Below are positions 25,840 to 34,111 of a stretch of DNA of 64,000 nucleotides, piece after piece; the stretch's first letter is position 1; every line of letters starts with the position of its first letter. The notes under the pieces are model-generated. The model did not search any database. It was given only the letters and a program-made list of their open reading frames with translations, and was not told the DNA's origin. Source of the stretch: Prolixibacteraceae bacterium (GTDB lineage Bacteria; Bacteroidota; Bacteroidia; Bacteroidales; Prolixibacteraceae). Position numbers and translations under genes: made by a program. The stretch spans positions 186,001-250,000 of the forward strand of contig JAQUIJ010000003.1 of assembly GCA_028683385.1 (NCBI GenBank). Reading direction: 5' to 3'.

Positions 25840-28110
25840 ATGGCAAAAATTACCAAAGAAGATGCCCTGAGGTACCACGCTGAAGGACGTCCCGGAAAGC
25901 TTGAAGTGGTTACCACCAAACCACACTCCACCCAACGCGATTTATCATTGGCTTATTCGCCCGGCGTTGCGCACCCTTGCCTCGAAATCGAAAAGAATTT
26001 CGACGATATTTACAAATACACTTCCAAAGGAAATCTTGTAGCCGTCATCTCAAACGGAACAGCAGTACTCGGATTGGGCGATATTGGTGCAGGTGCAGGC
26101 AAGCCTGTCATGGAAGGCAAGGGTTTTCTTTTCAAAATATTTGCTGACATTGATGTGTTCGACATTGAAATTGACAACAAAAAAGTGGATGCCATTGTCG
26201 AAACAGTAAAAAACATAGCCGTCACATTTGGCGGAATTAACCTGGAAGATTTCAAAGCTCCTGAGTGTTTTGAGATTGAGGAAAGGCTCAAACGCGAAGT
26301 CCAGATTCCACTGATGCACGACGACCAGCATGGAACGGCTATTATATGTTCTGCCGGAATAATTAATGCACTTGAATTGTCGGGAAAGAAGCTTGATGAA
26401 GCCATAATTGTAATTAGCGGAGCTGGTGCGGCTGCCATTGCCTGTGCGAATCTGATTGTTTCGCTTGGGGCAAAGAAGGAAAATATGATTATGCTTGATT
26501 CGAAAGGGGCAATCCGTGCTGATCGGACAGACTTGAATAAATACAAAGCTGCATTTGTTACCCATCGGAATGTTCGAACCTTAGCTGAAGCGATGGCCGG
26601 ATCTGATATATTTCTGGGTTTATCGCAAGCCAACTTGGTTTCGAAAGAAATGGTGATTTCGATGGCAAAGAACCCGATCATATTCGCGATGGCCAATCCC
26701 GATCCGGAAATTCCATACGACGAAGCCATGTCGGTGCGCGACGATCTGATAATGGCAACCGGACGTTCAGACTATCCGAATCAGGTAAACAATGTACTTG
26801 GATTTCCATACATATTCCGCGGTGCACTCGATGTTCGGGCTACTTGCATCAACGAAGAAATGAAGCTGGCTGCAGTTTATGCACTTGGAGGTCTTGCCAA
26901 AGAAGCAGTTCCTGAAGGTGTGAGTAAGGCCTACAATGTGAAGAACCTGATTTTTGGCAAGGAATATATTATCCCCAAACCACTCGATCCACGACTTATT
27001 TATACCGTTGCTCCGGCAGTTGCCAAGGCTGCGATGGACAGTGGTGTTGCCCGAAAGCCAATCGAAAACTGGGATCAATATAAACTTGAACTAAGTCAAC
27101 GAATGGGTTTAGATAACCAGTTGTTGCATGGAATTGTCATTAAAGCAAAGCAGAAGCCAAAGAGAATAGTATTTGCTGAAGGTAATAATCTCAAAATACT
27201 GAGGGCTGCAAACGAAGTGTTGCACGATGGTATTGCAAATCCTATATTATTGGGGAATGCAGATGAGATAAACAAGTTAATTGCTGAGAATCATTTCGAT
27301 TTAAAAGATGTTCAAATTATCGATCCTCATTCATTAGAAATTAATGAAATCCGGAATTCTTTTGCTGATTTAATCTGGGAAAAAAGGAGACGCAAAGGCA
27401 TCACGCTTGATGAGGCTTATGAATTGACTTTTAATCGTAATTATTTTGGCATCATGATGGTTGATACTGGAATGGCTGATGCAATGATTTCTGGAATCAC
27501 CAGTCATTATGGTGATGTAATGAGTCCGGCTTTGAGATTAATCAGTACAAAGCCAAACCTCAATCATATTTCAAGTATGTATATCGTTATGGCAAAGAAG
27601 GGGCCTCTTTTCTTTGCAGATACGACTGTTAATTTGGATCCGGATGTTCAAACACTTATTGATACAACCTTATTGACTGCCAACGAGGTCAGAAAATTTA
27701 ATATCGAACCAATAATTGCAATGGTATCTTATTCGAATTTTGGTTCAGTTAAATCATCTGAAAATACCAGATCTTTGGATCGTGTTCGGAAAGCAGTTGA
27801 TTATCTGCACAAAAACCATCCTGAGCTAATTGTAGATGGTGAAATTCAAATGAATTTTGCACTCAATAAAGAATTGCGAAGTCAAAAATTTCCATTTACT
27901 CGTTTTGAAAACCGGGATGTAAATACAATCATATTTCCCAACCTTACATCAGGCAATATTGCGTATAAGTTAATGCAGGAAATCGGTGGAGCCGAAGTTG
28001 TCGGCCCAATTCTGATGGGAATGAATAAGCCCATTCATGTTGTACCAATAGAATGTTCGGTACGTGAAATAGTTAACATGACAACCATAGCTGTTGTAGA
28101 TGCTCAATGA
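25840..28110 (+). CDS. maeB: NADP-dependent malic enzyme (MaeB type, PTA-like tail)
   Basis: Decarboxylates malate to pyruvate with reduction of NADP. I chose the ATG at 25840 (MAKITKEDALRYH), giving 756 residues, the standard length of the large bacterial form; the TTG at 25798 adds an unlikely 14 residues. The N-terminal half holds the malic and NAD(P)-binding domains (YSPGVAHPCLEI, NGTAVLGLGDIG, DDQHGTAI, VISGAGAAA). The C-terminal half (about 430-756) is phosphotransacetylase-like and in this family is regulatory, usually binding acetyl-CoA. It provides NADPH and pyruvate from the citric acid cycle. Confidence 0.95.
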   Translation: MAKITKEDALRYHAEGRPGKLEVVTTKPHSTQRDLSLAYSPGVAHPCLEIEKNFDDIYKYTSKGNLVAVISNGTAVLGLGDIGAGAGKPVMEGKGFLFKIFADIDVFDIEIDNKKVDAIVETVKNIAVTFGGINLEDFKAPECFEIEERLKREVQIPLMHDDQHGTAIICSAGIINALELSGKKLDEAIIVISGAGAAAIACANLIVSLGAKKENMIMLDSKGAIRADRTDLNKYKAAFVTHRNVRTLAEAMAGSDIFLGLSQANLVSKEMVISMAKNPIIFAMANPDPEIPYDEAMSVRDDLIMATGRSDYPNQVNNVLGFPYIFRGALDVRATCINEEMKLAAVYALGGLAKEAVPEGVSKAYNVKNLIFGKEYIIPKPLDPRLIYTVAPAVAKAAMDSGVARKPIENWDQYKLELSQRMGLDNQLLHGIVIKAKQKPKRIVFAEGNNLKILRAANEVLHDGIANPILLGNADEINKLIAENHFDLKDVQIIDPHSLEINEIRNSFADLIWEKRRRKGITLDEAYELTFNRNYFGIMMVDTGMADAMISGITSHYGDVMSPALRLISTKPNLNHISSMYIVMAKKGPLFFADTTVNLDPDVQTLIDTTLLTANEVRKFNIEPIIAMVSYSNFGSVKSSENTRSLDRVRKAVDYLHKNHPELIVDGEIQMNFALNKELRSQKFPFTRFENRDVNTIIFPNLTSGNIAYKLMQEIGGAEVVGPILMGMNKPIHVVPIECSVREIVNMTTIAVVDAQ

Positions 28111-28179
28111 TTGAATAATTAAAGTAGGTAGAATAAAATTATTGGGGCAAACCGCACTCTGTACGATTATAAGTTCTGC

Positions 28180-28527
28180 TTAATTTTCTTTTTTTATTTC
28201 TTCTAAAACGCTGCAAACCAGTTCGTAGCTTGATTGATATCGTTTTGTTCCAAAAAAACCTTCTGTCATTCGGCGCAAATCATTGTAGATCGATTCTAAT
28301 GATCTGGTGATCGTACACCTAAAGAGTTCAGCACATTGGGCACATGAGGTTTCTTGCAATTCAGAGGTTTTATAATAGGCTTCTTTTAAAGTCAAAATAG
28401 ACATCGAATATTCCTTGTTTAGCAGAAAGCTATCCGATTCGTTGAACCCTTTGTTTATTGCCAGGCGGTGCTCCTGACAATACCTTCCCTCACGTATACA
28501 TCTTACCATTTCAAACTTATCGCTCAT
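28180..28527 (-). CDS. Small six-cysteine protein, function unknown
   Basis: A 115-residue soluble protein with no signal peptide. Its Cys residues are at 10, 17, 62, 65, 71 and 105, including the group CAQCAELFRC (62-71). That pattern could bind zinc or an iron-sulfur cluster, but I do not recognise the family. The rest is predicted mostly helical and charged. It is convergent with malic enzyme and has a long upstream gap, so it appears monocistronic. Confidence 0.65.
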   Translation of the reverse strand: MSDKFEMVRCIREGRYCQEHRLAINKGFNESDSFLLNKEYSMSILTLKEAYYKTSELQETSCAQCAELFRCTITRSLESIYNDLRRMTEGFFGTKRYQSSYELVCSVLEEIKKEN

Positions 28528-28938
28528 GCTTCACGTTTTTTCTAACGTAAATAAACAAATTATTTTAATATTAAAGATCAATTAATTATTTTTTCTTTAT
28601 TTTTTTATTAACCCAACAATGTTAATATTCAGCGAATTATGATAAAATAATTGATTGAAAAATTGTTCTTTTTTGAGCGTTCGACTATTCTGGTTAGTAA
28701 TTTTTGATAGGTTCTTATTTGTTGTCGAAAGTGATTGTCATTACAACTCTTTTAGGGTTGGGTTAAGAGATTAAATTAGTCGTTGCCCATTATGTATTTC
28801 AGAATAGCTGAGATCAACTTGATAACCTACTTTCCCACAATTTATCAACAATCCTTCTTTCCAGAGGTGAAATTGGTAACTTTACTTTCCTGAAATTTCA
28901 GTTTCAGAAATAGTTTACTTTTGATTTAACTTGCTGGT
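28528..28938. other. AT-rich non-coding interval before dnaE
   Basis: Divergent region between the cysteine-rich protein (minus) and dnaE (plus). Besides the -7 box at 28916 I see AT-rich sequence and no hairpin, repeat or short gene. Confidence 0.4.
28916..28923 (+). promoter_or_regulatory. -7 promoter box of dnaE
   Basis: TACTTTTG matches TAnnTTTG and sits 15 bases before the dnaE ATG, giving a very short or absent leader. No clear -33 box. Confidence 0.4.
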
Positions 28939-31900
28939 ATGATTCCTTTTACACATTTACATGTTCACTCACAATATTCCATTCTGGATGGTGCTGCCAG
29001 TGTTCGTGGGCTAATTTCTAAAGCCAAAAGCGACGGTATGACTGCACTTGCGCTGACTGATCATGGCAACATGTTTGGCTCAAAAGAATTCTACGATGTG
29101 TGCAAAAAGGAAGGCATCAAACCCATTATTGGCTGCGAAACTTATGTGGCCGAACAATCGCGGCATAACAAAAAAGATGCGAAAGTCGACCGTTCAGGAT
29201 ACCACCTTATTTTGCTTGCCAAAAACCTGGTAGGTTACCGTAACCTACTCAAATTGGTTTCTGCTGCTTATACCGAAGGATTTTACTACAAACCTCGTAT
29301 CGACAAGGAATTGCTCGAACTTCATCATGAAGGTCTGATTGTTTCATCGGCTTGTCTGGGAGGCGAAGTCCCGCAGCACATCATGGCTGGAAATATAAAG
29401 GAGGCTGAAGATACCATTCAATGGTTCAAATCTATTTTCGGAGAAGATTTCTACCTCGAATTGCAGCGCCATCCTTCCGAATTGCCCGAAATGAGACAGA
29501 ATGTTTACGAAAATCAGGTGCTGGTGAATGCCAAAATTCTTGAACTGGCCAAAAAGCACGAGGTGAAGGTAATCTGTACCAACGACAGCCATTTCATCAA
29601 TCAGGAAGATGCCGATGCCCATGATTTGCTCATCTGCCTCAATACAGGCAAAGATTTGGATGACCCAACGCGGATGCGCTATACCAAGCAGGAATGGTTT
29701 AAGACCACTGCCGAAATGAATGCTTTGTTTGCCGATGTGCCAGAAGCGTTGATCAACACGCAGGAAATCAACGATAAAATTGAAGCGTACAACCTGAATT
29801 CTGCACCTATCATGCCGGTTTTCCCTATTCCTGAAGAATTTGGGAAAGAAGAGGATTACCGAAGCCGTTTTACCGAAGCCAAATTACTTGAAGAATTTGG
29901 GAAGGAAGCATTCGAACGGTTAGGCGGATACGATAAAGTGCTTCGTGTAAAATTTGAATCCGACTATCTCTCACACCTGGCTTGGGAAGGAGCCAAACCC
30001 CGTTATGGAGAACCTTTTAGTGAAGAAGTAGACGAACGTATTTCGTTTGAGTTGAACACCATCAAAACCATGGGTTTTCCCGGGTACTTCCTTATCGTTC
30101 AGGATTTCATCAATGAGGCTCGCCGATTGGGAGTTTTGGTTGGACCAGGCCGTGGTTCTGCAGCAGGATCGGTGGTTTCGTACTGTGTCGGAATTACCAA
30201 CATCGACCCGATGCGCTACGATTTGCTGTTTGAGCGATTCCTGAATCCCGACCGTATATCGATGCCCGACGTGGATATCGACTTTGATGATGATGGTCGC
30301 CAAAAAGTTCTTGACTATGTAACCAATAAATACGGTGCCGACAAAGTTGCGCACATCTGTACTTTCGGAACAATGGCCACTAAATCGGCCATCAAAGATG
30401 TGGCACGGGTACTGAAATTGCCACTTCAGGAAGCCGATCGTTTGACAAAACTGGTTCCTGATGCTCCGAAGATGAACTTCAACATCGCTTTTAAGGATAG
30501 TCCGGAGTTGAAACAGGAACTGAATTCTCCTAACGAATTGATTCGTACAACCCTGAAGTTTGCGCAGACGCTTGAAGGTTCGGTTCGTCAGACCGGGATT
30601 CATGCCTGCGGGATTCTGATTAGCCGCGACCCGTTGACCGACCATATTCCGGTTATGCCCACCAAGGACGACGATTTTCTATTAACAACCCAGTATGACG
30701 GGCATTTCGTAGAAGATATCGGTTTGTTGAAAATGGACTTTCTGGGACTGAAAACCCTCTCCATCATCAAGGAAACCATTGAAAACATTAAGCTTTCGCG
30801 AGGAATAACCATCGACATGGATCATCTTCCTGAGAACGATCCACTCACTTTAGAGCTTTTCAGTAACGGTGACACTACGGGGATCTTCCAGTTTGAGTCG
30901 CCCGGAATGAAAAAGCACCTCCGTAACCTGAAGCCCAGTCGTTTTGAAGATTTGGTCGCCATGAATGCGCTATATCGCCCGGGACCAATGGAGTATATTC
31001 CTTCGTTTATCAAGCGGAAACATGGTCAGGAGAAAATTGAATACGATTCACCACTGATGGAACCCTACCTGAATGATACCTACGGAATCACCGTGTATCA
31101 GGAACAGGTAATGCTCCAGTCGAGGGCTCTGGCAGGCTTTACCCGGGGTGACTCCGATTCGCTTCGCAAGGCCATGGGTAAAAAGCTTATTTACATGATG
31201 GATAAGTTGAAAGTTCAATTCAAGGAAGGCTGTCTGGCTAATCCAAAATTTATGGAAGGCTGTACTGCTGATAATAAGGAACCTGGCAAACTGATCGATA
31301 AAATCTGGAAAGACTGGGAAGCATTTGCCAGTTACGCTTTCAACAAATCGCACTCGGTTTGTTATGCTGCCGTTGCTTACCAAACGGGCTATTTGAAAGC
31401 ACATTATCCGGCCGAATTTATGGCTGCCAACATGAGTCGAAACCTCAGTAACATTACTGAAATTACGAAGCTGATGGAAGAGTGCAAGCGTATGAATATG
31501 AACGTTCTTGGCCCTGATGTGAGCGAAAGTTATGCCAAATTCACAGTAAACAAAGCCGGTAATGTCCGGTTTGGGATGGCTGCAATAAAAGGAGTAGGCG
31601 AAGGAGCCGTTCAGGATATCATCAAAGCACGGAAAGGTGGCGAATTCAAAGATATTTACGATTTTGTTGAACGGGTGAACCTTCAGTCGGTAAATAAAAA
31701 GAACCTGGAAGCACTGGCTATGGCCGGAGCATTCGACTCGTTTAAAATGCACACCCGAAGCCAATATTTTGCTCCTGACGAGAATGACCAGTCTTTCATT
31801 GAAAAGTTGACTCGCTACGGAAGCAAGATGCAATACGAAAGCAACAATGCAACACTTTCGCTTTTCGGAGAAATCATGTCGAATCAGTCGGTACAGAAGC

Positions 31901-32580
31901 CTGAACCAGCGATAGTTCCTGAATGGGCCGATTTGGTATTGCTTGAAAAGGAAAGAAGTTTGGTCGGTGTTTACCTGACCTCACACCCTCTGGATAAGTA
32001 CAAAATCGAAATTAAAACCCTGGTTACTAAAGATGTTTCGTTTAAAGACCTGAACAACAACATTGAACCACTAAAAGGGCGCGAGATGACTTTCGCCGGA
32101 ATGGTGACCGAAGCCCGCGAGTCGTTCAGTAAAAATGGTAAGCCATTCTGCTACATGGTTTTGACCGACTATACCGATTCGTACAAGATGTTCTTTTTTG
32201 CGAAAGATTACGTCGAGTTCGGCAAATACTGCAAGCCCGGCCTTTTCCTGATGGTTAGGGGCTCAGTTCAGAACCGGTTTGGCGGTGACCAACTCGAATT
32301 TAAAGTCAATCGGATAGAGCTGATGGAAGAAATACGCGAGAAGTATTTTAAAAGTATAACCGTTAAAATACCACTGCCATCCCTTACCAGTGGGCTCGTG
32401 ACAGAGTTGTGCGACCTGACCTTGAACAGCAAAGGAAAAACATTGCTCAAGTTTGATGTTTGGGATCCCGAAACAAAAATGATGGTGAATCTGTTTTCAA
32501 GAAATACACGGATCGAAATAACAGATGAATTACTTGCCTATTTTGAAACGCATGAAGATCTTGCTTTTAAAATTAATTAG
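28939..32580 (+). CDS. dnaE: DNA polymerase III subunit alpha
   Basis: The replicative polymerase, 1213 residues, matching other Bacteroidota DnaE proteins. Domain order is the PHP domain (HLHVHSQYSILDGAAS, residues 5-20), polymerase palm with PGRGSAAGS and the catalytic PDVDIDFDDDGR, fingers (ACGILIS, LDFLG), and the beta-binding and OB-fold region (MTFAGMVTEARES). The acidic catalytic triad is visible. Thioredoxin follows 59 bases downstream. Confidence 0.97.
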   Translation: MIPFTHLHVHSQYSILDGAASVRGLISKAKSDGMTALALTDHGNMFGSKEFYDVCKKEGIKPIIGCETYVAEQSRHNKKDAKVDRSGYHLILLAKNLVGYRNLLKLVSAAYTEGFYYKPRIDKELLELHHEGLIVSSACLGGEVPQHIMAGNIKEAEDTIQWFKSIFGEDFYLELQRHPSELPEMRQNVYENQVLVNAKILELAKKHEVKVICTNDSHFINQEDADAHDLLICLNTGKDLDDPTRMRYTKQEWFKTTAEMNALFADVPEALINTQEINDKIEAYNLNSAPIMPVFPIPEEFGKEEDYRSRFTEAKLLEEFGKEAFERLGGYDKVLRVKFESDYLSHLAWEGAKPRYGEPFSEEVDERISFELNTIKTMGFPGYFLIVQDFINEARRLGVLVGPGRGSAAGSVVSYCVGITNIDPMRYDLLFERFLNPDRISMPDVDIDFDDDGRQKVLDYVTNKYGADKVAHICTFGTMATKSAIKDVARVLKLPLQEADRLTKLVPDAPKMNFNIAFKDSPELKQELNSPNELIRTTLKFAQTLEGSVRQTGIHACGILISRDPLTDHIPVMPTKDDDFLLTTQYDGHFVEDIGLLKMDFLGLKTLSIIKETIENIKLSRGITIDMDHLPENDPLTLELFSNGDTTGIFQFESPGMKKHLRNLKPSRFEDLVAMNALYRPGPMEYIPSFIKRKHGQEKIEYDSPLMEPYLNDTYGITVYQEQVMLQSRALAGFTRGDSDSLRKAMGKKLIYMMDKLKVQFKEGCLANPKFMEGCTADNKEPGKLIDKIWKDWEAFASYAFNKSHSVCYAAVAYQTGYLKAHYPAEFMAANMSRNLSNITEITKLMEECKRMNMNVLGPDVSESYAKFTVNKAGNVRFGMAAIKGVGEGAVQDIIKARKGGEFKDIYDFVERVNLQSVNKKNLEALAMAGAFDSFKMHTRSQYFAPDENDQSFIEKLTRYGSKMQYESNNATLSLFGEIMSNQSVQKPEPAIVPEWADLVLLEKERSLVGVYLTSHPLDKYKIEIKTLVTKDVSFKDLNNNIEPLKGREMTFAGMVTEARESFSKNGKPFCYMVLTDYTDSYKMFFFAKDYVEFGKYCKPGLFLMVRGSVQNRFGGDQLEFKVNRIELMEEIREKYFKSITVKIPLPSLTSGLVTELCDLTLNSKGKTLLKFDVWDPETKMMVNLFSRNTRIEITDELLAYFETHEDLAFKIN

Positions 32581-32639
32581 GCTAATTTTGTGATGACTCT
32601 GAGATCTTTTACAATATTCACATATAAAAATATTTAAAA

Positions 32640-32957
32640 ATGGCTTTAGAAATTAATGATGCAAACTTTGAAGAATTGGTTCTTCAGTCGGATAAGCCGG
32701 TTTTGGTCGATTTTTGGGCTGAATGGTGTGGCCCATGTCGTATGGTTGCCCCGGTAGTTCAGGAAATTTCAGAAGATTACGCCGGAAGATTAGTCGTTGG
32801 CAAAGTTGATGTTGACAGCAATCCCGGAATCGCTTCCAAATTTGGAATCCGGAACATCCCAACCATACTGTTTTTCAAAGATGGTGTAGTTGTTGACAAA
32901 CATGTAGGTGCTGCTCCAAAATCAACACTTTCTACTAAAGTTGACGGGATACTTTAA
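32640..32957 (+). CDS. trxA: Thioredoxin
   Basis: A 105-residue thioredoxin with the WCGPC active site (about residues 29-33, in FWAEWCGPCRM) and the cis-Pro loop (IRNIPTILFF). It has no signal peptide, so it is the cytoplasmic disulfide reductant used by ribonucleotide reductase and other reductases. It sits directly after dnaE, and a strong terminator follows. Confidence 0.95.
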   Translation: MALEINDANFEELVLQSDKPVLVDFWAEWCGPCRMVAPVVQEISEDYAGRLVVGKVDVDSNPGIASKFGIRNIPTILFFKDGVVVDKHVGAAPKSTLSTKVDGIL

Positions 32958-32974
32958 TCCATATTTTCAGGAAG

Positions 32975-33014
32975 AAAAGGCATAGGAAACAAAGGTTCTT
33001 ATGCCTTTTTTATT
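32975..33014 (+). terminator. Rho-independent terminator of trxA
   Basis: AAAAGGCATA and TATGCCTTTT form a 10-bp stem (32975-32984, 33000-33009) followed by more T. Confidence 0.8.
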
Positions 33015-33036
33015 TGTAGATTTGAAATGTATTCAA

Positions 33037-33071
33037 AATGTCCGTTGCCTAAAGGCGAACGGCAAAGGATA
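33037..33071 (-). repeat. REP-like stem-loop, copy A (minus orientation)
   Basis: Read on the minus strand it is TATCCTTTG, then a stem-loop CCGTT(C)GCC-TTTA-GGC-AACGG, then GACATT. It belongs to the same family as copies at 33107, 59354 and 62444, and faces copy B as an inverted pair. Confidence 0.65.
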
Positions 33072-33106
33072 CAACCCAGAGGAACGTGAAAAAATAATAA
33101 AAACAA

Positions 33107-33140
33107 TATCCTTTGCCGTCTGCTTTAGCTGACGGGCATG
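33107..33140 (+). repeat. REP-like stem-loop, copy B
   Basis: TATCCTTTG, then CCGTCTGCTTTAGCTGACGG (33116-33135), then GCATG. It lies about 35 bases after copy A in inverse orientation and 19 bases before the TTG start of the DUF58 gene. Confidence 0.65.
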
Positions 33141-33158
33141 TGGAGAAATTCCTGATTT

Positions 33159-34088
33159 TTGAATAATCTACTCGACATACAGCAGTTTCAGCAATTCGAT
33201 AACCTTGAGTTTATTTCGAAAGAGGTAGTCGAAGGTTTTATTACCGGATTGCACCGAAGCCCGTTTCATGGCTTTTCGGTCGAATTTGCAGAACATCGAT
33301 TGTACAACACCGGAGAATCGACCAAACACCTCGACTGGAAACTGTTTGCCCGTACCGATCGTTTGTTTGTTAAGCAATACGAAGAAGAAACTAACCTTCG
33401 CTGCCAGATTGTAATCGATACTTCATCGTCGATGCTTTTCCCGTACGAAAAAGGGAAGCCTTCGAAAATCAATAAACTGGCTTTTTCGGTTTACTCGGCT
33501 GCTGCAATTATTTATTTGCTCCGGAAACAGCGCGATGCAGTTGGACTTTCGCTATTTTCCGATGAGGTTGAATTTCATTCCGAAGCCCGATTGTCATCGG
33601 TGCATATCGATTTGCTGTACAATCAATTGGGTAGTTTGTTGCGTCAGGAGCAGGCACAATTGCAGAAAAAAACCAACACGGTTGATGCCTTGCATATGAT
33701 TGCTGAGAATATTCACAAGCGCTCACTGGTCATTCTTTTTAGCGATTTGATTGAACAGGAAAATACCGACGAGTTGTTTGAAGCCTTGCAGCACCTGAAA
33801 TACAACAAACACGAAGTGTTGCTTTTTCATGTGACCGATCATCGTCAGGAAAAGGAGTTTGATTTCAGGAACCAACCTTACCGGTTTGTGGATCTTGAAA
33901 CCGGAGAACATCTTCGTTTTTCGCCCCAAGATCTGAAGAAAAACTACGAAAAGGCGATGTCAGATTATTTCGAAGAAATGCGTGTACGCTGCGGGCAATA
34001 CCACATCGATCTGGCCGAAGCCGATATCAACGAAGATTTCAAGCATGTGCTTTACACCTATTTGCTGAAGAGGAAGCGGTTGTATTAA
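33159..34088 (+). CDS. DUF58 domain protein
   Basis: A 309-residue protein of the DUF58 family, a vWA-like group normally encoded with MoxR ATPases; no MoxR gene is next to this copy. Landmarks are the N-terminal KHLDWKLFARTDRLFVKQYEEE, then CQIVIDTSSSML with the MIDAS-like DxSxS, and LVILFSDL. The gene starts with TTG at 33159, the only start codon between the preceding in-frame stop and the conserved region. The repeat pair at 33037-33140 lies just upstream, so the start deserves checking. It is convergent with the patatin gene, 23 bases apart. Confidence 0.85.
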   Translation: MNNLLDIQQFQQFDNLEFISKEVVEGFITGLHRSPFHGFSVEFAEHRLYNTGESTKHLDWKLFARTDRLFVKQYEEETNLRCQIVIDTSSSMLFPYEKGKPSKINKLAFSVYSAAAIIYLLRKQRDAVGLSLFSDEVEFHSEARLSSVHIDLLYNQLGSLLRQEQAQLQKKTNTVDALHMIAENIHKRSLVILFSDLIEQENTDELFEALQHLKYNKHEVLLFHVTDHRQEKEFDFRNQPYRFVDLETGEHLRFSPQDLKKNYEKAMSDYFEEMRVRCGQYHIDLAEADINEDFKHVLYTYLLKRKRLY

Positions 34089-34111
34089 GTACAATTCTAC
34101 CAGAAGATTTC

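Noticed and set aside
26010-26729. Long minus-strand open frames inside malic enzyme
   Set aside because: Mirror of the malic-enzyme coding sequence; low-complexity composition and no recognisable domain.
30000-31833. Two long minus-strand open frames inside dnaE
   Set aside because: Antisense to a conserved polymerase; length is explained by codon bias of the sense gene.
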